Shown here in pieces: positions 22,926 through 33,429 of a stretch of DNA of 64,000 nt (positions within the stretch are counted from its first letter, which is position 1; each line of letters starts with the position of its first letter). Below the pieces are notes generated by a model. It was not told the DNA's origin, ran no database searches, and saw nothing but the letters and a program-made list of their open reading frames with translations. The stretch lies in contig JAKCWG010000842.1 in the NCBI GenBank assembly GCA_021464415.1, positions 186,001-250,000 of the forward strand, read 5' to 3'. The position numbers and the translations under genes were made by a program. The DNA comes from Lonicera japonica. Its lineage: Eukaryota; Streptophyta; Magnoliopsida; Dipsacales; Caprifoliaceae.

Positions 22926-23972
22926 GGGTAAATTGTATTTTTTTCACATGAACTATTATCTAAATAGCATTTTACCTATTAAGTTATTAATTTTAGCAAT
23001 TTTTACTATAAATTATTGATTTTGTTGTATTTTATCTTATATTGCTAACGGAGTTAAAAAATATACATAACTTGAGGGCAAAATTGAAAATTTATAAAAG
23101 GTAAATGACACTTTGACCCCATAATTATTATCTATGTAACACTTTGCCTCTCAAGTAGCAATTTTTATCACCAATTGTTAATTTTGTTAAACTTTACCCT
23201 AAGTTGTTGATGGAATTAAGAAAATGGAGGGAATGACAAACACGAAAATTTATATTTAATAAACTCCCACCTCTCTCCGGTGATTCCTCTCTCTAAGCAC
23301 CACCTCTTCCACAATTCTCTCTCTATGAATCACCATATCCACCTGTCTCACCGGCAACTCTCTCAATCCATTAATGGCAACCACAATGGTGAATCAAATC
23401 TGAACTCATTTCCTCAAATTTTCTTTAATTTCTTACAACAAATTTAAACCCTTTTTTTCTTAAAAAGATATAAACATGTACAGTAAAAACTATATAAATT
23501 AATAAGGTCCGACCCGGCCAATTTTATTAATTAAATGAGGTTTTAATTTATTAATTTATCAATAAGTTAATAATATATTAATTTACCAAAAGATTTGCGT
23601 TTCCAATATTATTCTCTTAATCTTCTTTAGATTTTATTTTCTATAAACTTAATTAAGTAAATTATATGTTTTTAACCCTGTTAACATTTAAGATATGCTG
23701 TAACAAATTTAGTTGTTTGAATAAAAATTGCTAAAATTAATATTTTGGTAGGCAAAATGTTTCTTACAATAGTTCAAGGGGTAAAGTGCAATTTAGCCTT
23801 TGTAAATTTTCAAATTTGCCCTCAAATTCCATCTATTTTTTTAACTCCGTTAGCAATTTGAGGTAAACTACAACAAAATCAATAGTTTATAGTAAAAATT
23901 GCAAAAATTAATAATTTGGTAGGCAAAGTGCTACTTGAACAATAATTCTAGTGGGCAAAGTGAAATTTACCC
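22926..23972. mobile_element. MULE-1, non-autonomous Mutator-like element
   Basis: The ends are GGGTAAATT... and ...AATTTACCC, with long inverted terminal regions of roughly 160 bases (22926-23090 and 23810-23972) sharing GCAAAGTG and TAACTCCGTTAGCAA pieces. A perfect 9-bp duplication AAAATAAAA lies at 22917-22925 and 23973-23981, the Mutator-superfamily signature. The A/T-only duplication makes the match less exclusive than usual. No transposase is present. The interior includes C-rich sequence near 23268-23390 that could be captured host DNA. Confidence 0.8.
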
Positions 23973-24367
23973 AAAATAAAAAAAAACATAAATAAAAAAA
24001 TAATGCAATTCTCGTGTCTCCCTTCTTTATTCTCTTCTTCACCCTTTTGTCAAATTGATTGGAGAAGGATTGGGTTTGCTTTTTCTAATTTTTGTATTAT
24101 AATTCTTCATTGAGTTCTTTGTTAGTTTGAATTGGAGTATGATTAAGGGGAGATGGTTGCAATCAATTAAATTTTATTTTTATTTTTATTTTTGGTGTTT
24201 TTCAAAAAAAATTGTAATTAGTGGGTGAAAGTAATAGTGTTTGTCGGTTTTCAAAATGACGAGTTTCAATTTTTTTTCTTCTAACTAATGATAGTCTCTC
24301 TTAGCATCTGTTAAGATAATAGAATAGTTATGCTAAAAAGTAATTCATGGGAAAGAGGAAATTATTT

Positions 24368-25633
24368 GAGCAAACTACCCTAATGGCCCTTAAACTATTG
24401 GTCTAGTATCATTGTGGCCCTTAAACTAAAAAACGCTCCACTTTGACCATTAACTATTAGCGAGTGTCACTTTGGCCCTCCCGTCCAAATTTTCTGTTAA
24501 GTGGGACGGAAATAAGGTCTTTTTGTCATTTTAATTATTTTTTTAAAAAAAAATTAATTAGATTTTTTTCTTAAAAAAAATTATTAAAAAATAAATAAAA
24601 AAGGAAGAGAGAGAGAGAGGGAGAGAGAGAGAGAGAGAGAAACCAAATCAAACACAAAACCATCAAACTCAAAACGCGTCCATATACATACATACATGCA
24701 TCTTCTTCTTCCTCTCTCTCTTCCCTCTTTTTGTTTGTAAATCTCGAAGACAAAACCCTAATCAATTGAATTGGTTGAATGCATATGAAAAAAAAAAAAA
24801 CATAATGGACGTGGCTTTGGTATAGGTTTGATAGAGGATGTGATGATTTCGAGTTATTTGGTGTGAGAGAGAATGTATTTGAAATTGGGGGCCATATGAT
24901 TGTGTTTTGGAGGAGGTGGTTGAAGATGGAGGTAGAGAGAGAAGATGGCCAGAGAGAGGAGGTGGCCGGAGATGGAGGAGATGGAGGCAGAGGATAGAAG
25001 ATGGTGATGTAGAGAGAGGAGGTGGCCGGAGATGGAGGAGATGGAGGCAGAGGATAGAAGATGGTGATGTAGAGAGAGAAGATGGCCGGAGAGAGGAGGT
25101 GGCCGAAAATGGAGGTAGATAGGGAAGATTGTGATATAGGGAGACAAGATAGCCGGAGAGAGGAGGTGACCGGAGATGGAGGTAGAGAGAGGGAAAAGGG
25201 TGATGTAGAGAGAGAAGAAGATGGCCGGAGAGAGGAGGTGGCCGGAAATGGAAGAGATGGAGGTAGAGAGAGAGAAGATGTTAATGTAGAGAGAGAAGAT
25301 GGCCGGAAAGGGGAGGTCACCGAACATGGAGATATAGCCGGAGATATATATACATATATATATATATATCTGTTTCTTTCTTTGTCTCTTTCTTTTTTAT
25401 TTTGTTTTTCAAAAAAACATTTTAATCAAAAAAATATTTTATTTTATTTTTTAAAAAAAAATAATTGAAATGACAAAAATATCCCCTATTTCCGTCCAAC
25501 TTAACGGAAAATGTGGACGGAGGGGCCACAGTGACACTCACTAATAGTTTAAGGGCCAAAGTGGAGCGCTTTTTAATTTAAAGGCCAAAATGACACTAGG
25601 CCAATAGTTAAGGGCCATTAGGGTAGTTTACCC
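24368..25633. mobile_element. MULE-2, non-autonomous Mutator-like element
   Basis: Inverted terminal repeats of about 165-180 bases start GAGCAAACTACCCTAATGGC on the left and end in the complement of GGGTAAACTACCCTAATGGC on the right. A perfect 9-bp target duplication AAATTATTT lies at 24359-24367 and 25634-25642. The 9-bp duplication and long TIRs fit a TIR-MULE. The interior is a purine-rich minisatellite, not a gene; long open frames on both strands (for example 24571-25320 minus) are low-complexity artefacts. Confidence 0.9.
24905..25345 (+). repeat. Purine-rich minisatellite inside MULE-2
   Basis: Repeats of AGAGAGAGGAGGTGGCCGGA-type units. An exact 60-base period is visible between 24951-25010 and 25011-25070, followed by more diverged copies. 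Strong purine strand bias and many GG/GGAGG steps. Confidence 0.85.
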
Positions 25634-26378
25634 AAATTATTTTCTTGTGTGCGTTTGACATTTGGTTCACACATGAAACAAAAATTAAACTAGTACTTAA
25701 ACTTTGCTACCCAAACAAAATTAAATACAAACTCAACCACGATAAAATTATTTACAAATAATTCCCTCCATAGCTATAGAGCATCAGAGTAGCGGAAGTA
25801 TTGAAAAAGTAGTTCATCTGAAAATTTAAATAATTTTAAAAATAAAGAAATGAACTGATTTAAAGGTTAAAAAAAAAGGCTTTCTTATTTCAAGTGTAAT
25901 CCAAATTTGATGCAAACCTTTTCACGTGTCGAATTCGTGTCCGGCTGATAGCTCTAAGACAGGGTCAAATATTGCTAGCCCTATTGAGAAACAAAATAAG
26001 GAACCAAATCAATCCAAAATTCCAAATTGATCATTCAATAGCCAGAATTTGAACATTATATTATTAGAAAAATGGAAAGAATAAGAAGAACAAACCAAAT
26101 CAATCCAGAATTCCAAATCAAATTATCACTCTAACCCCTGTGTGAATGTGTAAGAACATACTATTCCTAGTTTTTAAAGAGAGAAAAAACAAAGATAGAC
26201 ACCAAATTAAGCCACTGGGGGGCAAATCCCTGATTAGAATCTAGTGCTGGAGACATTAAAATCATAGGTATTTATTTAGGCAGGATTAGTACAATACATC
26301 AATTCAGCTTACTATATATATATAATAACTTTAGTAAATCAAATCCAATCCCGTTAAAAACAAAAACTGATATATATA

Positions 26379-27027
26379 TCTATATTATAAAACAACATCT
26401 TTGACTAATTTTTTTTTCAAAAAATATAAGAATCTAATGGTTAAAAATATACATGTTATGGTGTGCATTAATTTTACACCATTGGATGAGTTTTATACAC
26501 ACATCAAGATGTCACATCAAAGTTAAAACACTCACACCAATAACATACACATAATAAACTCTCACATACTAATAATTTTGTCTACATTAAAAATGCCATA
26601 ACTTAAAATAAAAAATTCAAAATTTAATAAAAATTTAATATTTAAAACATACTAATCAAGATCAATTAAATAAGATCCATCATGACTATATAATTATGCC
26701 AAAAAAAATAAGAAAAATTATTGTGTAACATTTAAGGACGTATGTTATGTGTTAGTACATTATGGGTCATTTCAATCTGTCATTTTTAAGACGTACGTTA
26801 CGTGGTTGGACTATGATTAAAAGACTCTTTAAAAGATTAAAAACAAGTCGGTCTAATCCGATATATTTTTAGTTTTTTTCAGCATAAAGATATATTGAAC
26901 TTACGTTTCAATGGGCTCAAAATAAATTGATTGATTTTGTCGATTTAAATTTATCACACGTTAATTTTTTTAACCTATTATCAGATTTTTTTATTTTACC
27001 GTGCCGGACGGCACGGGTATACCCTAG
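26379..27027 (+). mobile_element. Non-autonomous Helitron
   Basis: It starts TCTATATTAT after an A and ends CTAG before a T, the Helitron A|TC...CTRR|T arrangement. A perfect hairpin GTGCCG-GA-CGGCAC lies at 27001-27014, ten bases before CTAG. There are no terminal inverted repeats and no target duplication, as expected for rolling-circle elements. The paralogous site in unit A (about 21700-21715) runs straight from the TATATA stretch to AACTAAG, so it is unoccupied. No Rep/helicase gene is present. Confidence 0.9.
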
Positions 27028-27153
27028 TATATATATATATATATATAACTAAGAAATGTAATGAAATATAACCAAATTCCCACCTTGAACTAATTCTTTG
27101 AAGCTTTAAAGCTTTCCTCCCCTGCTCTATACAAAGAAACAAACAAATCATCA

Positions 27154-27729
27154 GAAAATAAATATCTAAAATAGTCGAGGCGTGCTGGGCACTGTCCTTA
27201 AGAGAAGATTTCGCCCCTCTAGGATAGTATCCCGGTGCAAACAGGCTTTTGTGGCGTCTTCTCCCCAGGATACAACGACTATGATTCTATAAGGGTGCAC
27301 ACCCAAATATAGAACCCTTGTGGATAGCTTTATATGTTTCTCTAGCACAAGATTTATTTTGGAAGGGTTGTGTTATTTCTCTCTTGGTTTTTTCTCTCCT
27401 TTTCTTATTTTTATTCTTGGTATCCATAAGCATATACCTCCTCCTATTTATAAGTGATCTAAGGAGGTGGAATTGAAATCTTGATTAATTTTGAATAATA
27501 CATCCATGTAGAAGTTTCATGATAATTCAAAAGATAACTTTGAATAAATGAGTACAAATACAATTTGAATACAATCTCCTAGAAGCTTCCATGTATACAC
27601 ATGTAGAAGCTTCAAGATACAATCTCCTAGAAGCTTCCATGTATACACATGTAGAAACTTCAAGATACAATTAGAATTATGTAGAAGCCTTATCAATTTT
27701 GTATTTTAAAATATACAAAATATACAACA
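27154..27729 (-). repeat. 3' LTR of copia-2
   Basis: Begins TGTTGTATATTTTG on the minus strand at 27729. It includes a tandem repeat of about 46 bases (AATCTCCTAGAAGCTTCCATG units, about 27578-27665). It matches the 5' LTR along its whole length with a few substitutions, which points to an insertion of modest age. The 60-residue open frame inside it is present in both LTRs and is not a gene. Confidence 0.88.
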
Positions 27730-28304
27730 ATCCCCCACTATTTTAAAATACAAAATATACACCTAAATTATGCCAGAGAAACGCGAGAATACAATGTGTC
27801 AGTACTGGTGCCTTTCGGGCTATGAACCATACTTAGGGTAACAAATCTTATTTCACAGGAACTTGGTGAAACTAAGTTTCTTTGAACCAAAGATCCTTTG
27901 TGTGAAATAGAGGACTTGATACTCACACTGTACCCTCTATATATCGCTGTTCCGCGATTTTGCGCATTTTGGCTCTGCACTATCCTGGTTTTCATGAGTG
28001 CTCTAGAAGACCTGCCTAAATCTTCATAAGAACCGGCCCAGTTCTACACTCATATAGGTGGACTTCCATCAAGTGTGTACTGCAGTTTACACACCACCTC
28101 AGATAGTTTTGGGCTATGGAATCCATTAAGAGCAGAAGCTCAACCTCATTCACTGCAGAAAGCACTATCTCGCCATAGGGAGGGACGTCTCAAATATTAT
28201 AAAGTCGATAATTCTCTCAGGACAACAAATGACTTGTTTTTACCCCTATGAACCTACTTCATGGGATCTCCAATCACATAGGTGGGGTTGCCATCACTCT
28301 CGCC

Positions 28305-31300
28305 CTATGTTCTAGGCATAAGTCCCATCCCCCTCGACGTATCAGCCACTTTCAGCCTATTAAGTAGTTTTGTCAGATGATCGGCCAAATTCAACTCTGA
28401 CTTCACATCATCCAGAGATACAACTCCAGATTCAAGCAGCTGCTTTATTATATTATGTCTCAGACGTATATGTCTGCTTTTCCCATTGTATATCTTACTT
28501 TTAGCTTTTGTTATTGGGGCCTGACAATCGCAATGAATATAAACTGGAGTAGGCGATTTTGCACCAATGGGAAGATCTGCCAAGAGGTTTCTGAGCCATT
28601 CGGCCTCAGTACATGCCTTTTCTAAGGCAATTAGCTCAGACTCCATAGTAGAACGAGCTATACATGTTTGTTTGGAAGATTTCCAAGACACTGCACCTCC
28701 ACCAAGGGTAAACACATAACCACTAGTGGATTTTATATCATCTGAATTAGATATCCAGTTTGCATCACTGTACCCTTCTAACACTAATGGAGATTTGCCA
28801 AATTTTAATCCATAATCAATGGTGCCTTTTAAGTACTTGGCTATTCTTTCTAGTGCATTCCAGTGTTCCTTATTAAGACACTGAGTATATCTACTTAATC
28901 TACACACAGCGTAAGCAATGTCAAGTCTTGTACAATTCATCAAGTACATTAGGCTACCAATGATTTGGGCATATTCACATTGAGAGACACTATGGGCTTT
29001 ATTTTTCTTAAGTTGGGTATTTCCATCATAAGGTGTCGAAACAGGTTTACAATCAAAATACCCAAACTTTTTTAATATTTTATCAACATAGTGCTCTTAT
29101 GATAAAATGAGACCATCACATGTTTTGATAATTTTAATTCCTAAAATTACATCAGCTTCTCCCATATCTTTCATATCAAAATTAGAAGTTAGGAATTTCT
29201 TGGTCTCATTAACCACATACAGGCTAGTACCCATAATGAGCATATCATCAACATATAGGCATATAATTACATATGTGTTAGTATCAAATGATTTATAATA
29301 AATACATTTATCTGCCTCATTTATCAAATAATCATTTGATACTAACACCTTATCAAATTTCTCATGCCATTGTTTTGGTGCTTGTTTCAGCCCATATAAA
29401 GATTTAACTAGCCTGCATACCTTGTGCTCACTGCCAGGAATTACATAACCTTCTGGTTGATTCATATAAATTTCCTCTTCTAATTCACCATTTAAAAAAG
29501 CTGTTTTGACATCCATTTGATGAATAATTAAATTATGCAAAGCAGCCAAAGCAATTAAAGTTCTAATTGAGGAAATTCTAGACACGGGAGCAAAGGTATC
29601 AAAATAATCTAAACCTTTCTTTTGATTGAACCCTTTAGCAACCAATCTTGCTTTATATTTTTCTATTGACCCCTCAGGCCTCAACTTCCTCCTAAATACC
29701 CACTTACTACCAATAGGTTTCGCACCAGGAGGCAAATCAACTAATTCCCATGTATTATTAGATAAGATGGATTCTAATTCATTTTTGATTGCCTCTTTCC
29801 AGTGGGTTGAGTCAGGAGATGTTATTGCTTTAGTATAAGTTTGTGGGTCATTGTCTACTAGAAAAGTGTGAAAATTATCTCTAAAATTGGTTGTTTTTCA
29901 TAATCTTTTACTTCTCCTTAATTCACTTTCGGAATTTGTTTGGGGTTCCTCATTAGGTTCATGATAAGATATAGACTTACTAATTTTTATTTTCATAGGA
30001 AATATATTCTCAAAGAAATCAGCATTTTTAGTTTCCATAATAGTATTAGCTTCAATCAAACTATTTGGTAAAACTAAGAATCTGTAAGCCGCACTATTAT
30101 GGGCATACCCTATAAACATGCAATCAATAGTTTTAGGTCCCAATTTCCTCTTTTTAGGTTCTGGGATCAGGACCTTAGCTAGACACCCCCACACTTTGAG
30201 ATAATTAAGGTTAGGTGCATGACCTTTCCATAATTCATATGGTGTTTTGCCGGTTTTCTTATATGGTATTCTATTTTGTATATAACATGCAGAGAGAATT
30301 CCTTCCCCCCACAAATTCAGTGGTGCCCCAGAACTAATTATCATTGCATTTATCATTTCTTTGAGGGTTCTATTCTTCCTTTCTGCTACCCCATTTGATT
30401 CAGGTGAGTATGGAGGTGTAGTCTCATGAATTATCCCTTGTTCTTCACAAAATGTATTGAAGATATTAGATTCATATTCACCTCCCCTATCAGATCTTAA
30501 TCTTTTAATTTTCTTATTTAGTTGATTTTCAACTTCTGATTTATATTTTGCAAACATCTCACCTGCCTCATCTTTATGTCTTAATAGATATACTTTTGTG
30601 TATCTTGAATAGTCATCTATGAATGTGACATAATAAAACTTACCTCCTCTGGTCATGGTTTACTTTAAGTCGCCTAGATCAGTGTGAATTAACTCAAGTA
30701 ATTCAGTTTCTCTTTGTACTAATTTACATGTCTTTTTAGTAAACTTTGATTCAGTATATATTTCACATTTATTAATTTTACTATCAGAAAAATTAGACAG
30801 TAAACCAGAATCTCTTATTTTTTGAATATAGGAGTAATTCACATGACCTAGTCTACCATGCCATATATCAATAGAATCAACCATGTAGGCAGAAGAGGTA
30901 GTTTTATTAATAATATCTTGTATATTTAACATAAATTGTCCTTGACTAGCATATCCTTTTCCTACAAAAACACCATTCTTAGTCAGGACTAATTTGTTAC
31001 ATTCGAATGACATTTTGATACCAGCCTTTCCAAGCAAAGACACAGATACAAGATTTTTACTAATCTCAGGAACATGAAGTATATCACCTAGTGAGAGGGT
31101 TTTTTCAGATGTTAATTTGAGAAGAACATTTCTTTTGCCAAGAACTGGGGTAGGCCTTGAGTCACCCATATAAACTTGTTCTTCTCTTTTTCTTATTGGT
31201 GTGTAATTCGAGAATGATTCTCTATCAGCACAGATGTGCCTGGTAGCTCCAGAATCAACTACCCAACTTTTCTTTTCAGCCACCATGTTTACTTCAGTGA

Positions 31301-32168
31301 CAACAGCCGCAATGACGTCTCCCTCAACTATATTAGCTTTGGGAGGATGATTATTTTTGTTGTCTTTTCTATTTTTACACTGGAAAGCTTTATGACCTTC
31401 TTTTCCACAAACATAACATTTTGTTTTTCTTTTAAATCCCGAGCTTTGAGCTTGCAAATTCTTATTGTTTTGCTTGTTATGTTTGCGAAGATTACCACGA
31501 GGTTTGCTAGAATTCCCTTCTATAATATTGACTTTAGAATGAAATTCCTTTGATAATGAATACATATCTCTTTTCCCGTTCTGTTCTTCTATTCGGATGT
31601 GTATGACAACATCTGCAAGACTCATTTGTTTTCTTTTATGTTTCATATTATTTTTATAATCTTTCCATGAGTTTGACAATTTTTCAATCAAGCATCCGGC
31701 AATAAAAGCTTCAGGAAGAGTTATCTGTTCATTTTGAAGATCATTAAGTAGCATATGAAATTCATTAATTTGAGTTGAAATATCTTTATCCTCAGTCATT
31801 TGGAATTTTAAGAAATTCCCAATAGCATATTTTTGAGTTCCAGCATCCTCTATTACATATTTCTTATGCAAGCTTTCCCAAATTTCATAAGAAGATTTGT
31901 ATGAGTAATAAATATCAAAAAGCTCATTAGATAAAGTGCTTAAAATCGTGTGGCGACATACCTTGTTGCCGTTTTTCCAATTCTGTATAGTTACCTCATA
32001 ATTTTCTGAACCTTCTTGAGGCTCAGGTTGAGTGAGATATTGAGCAAGGTTCAGCACATCCAGTGTTGAGTATATCCTTTCTTGCCATCGTCGAAAGTGA
32101 GTTCCATCGAAACGATCAATTTTTGATGTGTCTGATAACGAACGAGCAGCAACTAAAGCAGCATCCAT
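28305..32168 (-). pseudogene. copia-2 gag-pol, three in-frame stops
   Basis: One minus-strand frame from ATG 32168 to the stop at 28305. Gag shows RFDGTHFRRWQERIYSTL and the zinc knuckle CYVCGKEGHKAFQC. The protease shows WVVDSGATRHIC. GAG-pre-integrase shows IWHGRLGHVN. Integrase shows IDDYSRYTKVYLLRH, LRSDRGGEYES and GVAERKNRTLKEM. Reverse transcriptase shows HQMDVKTAFLNG and YVDDMLIMG. RNase H shows GYSDANWIS and [13 protein letters not shown]. Internal stops at 30660-30662, 29898-29900 and 29097-29099 break the frame without shifting it. Each is compatible with a single C-to-T change. The product cannot be made from this copy. Confidence 0.92.
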
Positions 32169-32217
32169 AATCTTCTCTTAAGATTGTTGGTGAAATTTAA
32201 CGAAATTGGATGTGGGC

Positions 32218-32793
32218 GAAAATAAATATCTAAAATAGTCGAGGCGTGCTGGGCACTGTCCTTAAGAGAAGATTTCGCCCCTCTAGGATAATATCTCGGT
32301 GCAAACAGGCTTTTGTGGTGTCTTCTCCCCAGGATACAACGACTATGATTCTATAAGGGTGCACACCCAAATATAGAACCCTTGTGGATAGCTTTATATG
32401 TTTCTCTAGCACAAGATTTATTTTGGAAGGGTTGTGTTATTTCTCTCTTGGTTTTTTCTCTCCTTTTCTTATTTTTATTCTTGGTATCCATAAACATATA
32501 CCTCCTCTTATTTATAAGTGATCTAAGAAGGTGGAATTGAAATCTTGATTAATTTTGAATAATACATCTATGTAGAAGTTTCATGATAATTTAAAAGATA
32601 ACTTTGAATAAATGAATACAAATACAATTTGAATACAATCTCCTAGAAGCTTCCATGTATACACATGTAGAAACTTCAAGATACAATCTCCTAGAAGCTT
32701 TCATGTATACACATGTAAAAACTTCAAGATACAATTAGAATTATGTAAAAGCCTTATCAATTTTGTATTTTAAAATATACAAAATATACAACA
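32218..32793 (-). repeat. 5' LTR of copia-2
   Basis: Same sequence as 27154-27729 with scattered differences (for example GATAATATCTCGG against GATAGTATCCCGG). The gag ATG at 32168 lies about 50 bases downstream on the minus strand. Confidence 0.88.
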
Positions 32794-33007
32794 ATTCCCA
32801 CCTTGAACTAATTCTTTGAAGCTTTCCTCCCCTGCTGTATACAAAGAAACAAACAAATCATCAGAAATTTGGCATTGTTCTATCAAAATTGAATTGGTAC
32901 AAATTTATGGATCTGAATCCATCCATCCCTGATTTTAAATCCAAAACAAAATATTATTTATAAATAAATAAAAGACTGAATAAATATATACATACATAGA
33001 ATGAGAT

Positions 33008-33033
33008 GATGATGATGATGATGATGATGATGT
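33008..33033 (+). repeat. (GAT)n microsatellite
   Basis: About eight or nine GAT/ATG triplets. A shorter GAT run occupies the equivalent place in unit A (about 21880-21894), so the tract has changed length since duplication. Confidence 0.9.
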
Positions 33034-33429
33034 AGAGAAAAAGTAGATCGAGTAATAGGTCAGTCAGTGAGTTTCCGGAGGCGCACATTTCTGGGCCGAG
33101 TTATTTAGTTAGTGCTGTAGAGGTGAAAGAAGAGGGACATTAAAGACAACTTCCTCTTCCTCTTTGTCTTCCTATTCTTTTTTTTTTTAAAATTATAAAT
33201 AAATTTCCCCCCTTTCCGTGGAAAAAACCACTACCATTCTAATTCTAAATTATTTTTTTTATTATTTTTTTTATCTTTGATCAATTAATCTTTTTTATAT
33301 GAAAATTGTATGTATAGGAATTTCATCAAAAGTATTTAAAACATTATTTTGAATTTAAATAAAGCACATATGTCCCATCCAAGTGCACCATGAACAAAAA
33401 TTATTGAATATATTTTAATGTACTACGGA

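Larger units (their letters stand above)
21130..25680. repeat. Segmental duplicate unit A (TNL upstream block)
   Basis: This block is non-coding. It contains in order the ATCCAACCACGAT piece, the TAGTTTTTAAAGAGAGAAAAAAC piece (split here), a TTTGAAGCTTTCCTCCCC piece, a CTACCATTCTGCGAAG piece (about 22075), an AAAATATTGTCTAAGAGACC piece (about 22515), a GTGGGCCCCAAGAAG piece (about 22836) and a TCTTCACCCTTTTGTCAAATTG piece (about 24045). The same pieces recur in the same order at 25680-33430, 33430-36770, 36770-38640 and 45590-45960. Two MULEs are inserted in this unit. Confidence 0.75.
27154..32793 (-). mobile_element. Ty1/copia retrotransposon (copia-2), complete but decayed
   Basis: A full element on the minus strand, with two LTRs of about 576 bases (5' LTR 32218-32793, 3' LTR 27154-27729) differing at only a few positions and one gag-pol frame between them. 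The polypurine tract AGTGGGGGAT (minus of about 27729-27738) precedes the 3' LTR. Oddities: the LTR's 3' end is not a clear CA, no standard TGGTATCAGAGC primer site follows the 5' LTR, and the flanks share about 74 bases rather than 5. About 575 non-coding bases separate the gag-pol stop from the 3' LTR. It appears related to the Tnt1-94/Tork group. Confidence 0.9.

Noticed and set aside
24571..25327. Two overlapping long minus-strand open frames (249 and 157 residues) rich in Ser/Leu/Pro
   Set aside because: They are translations of the purine-rich minisatellite inside MULE-2 in two frames; the same DNA is also open on the plus strand. No domain and repeat-driven composition.
27166..27348. 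60-residue frame present twice (27166-27348 and 32230-32412)
   Set aside because: The two are the same part of the two copia-2 LTRs, not duplicated genes.
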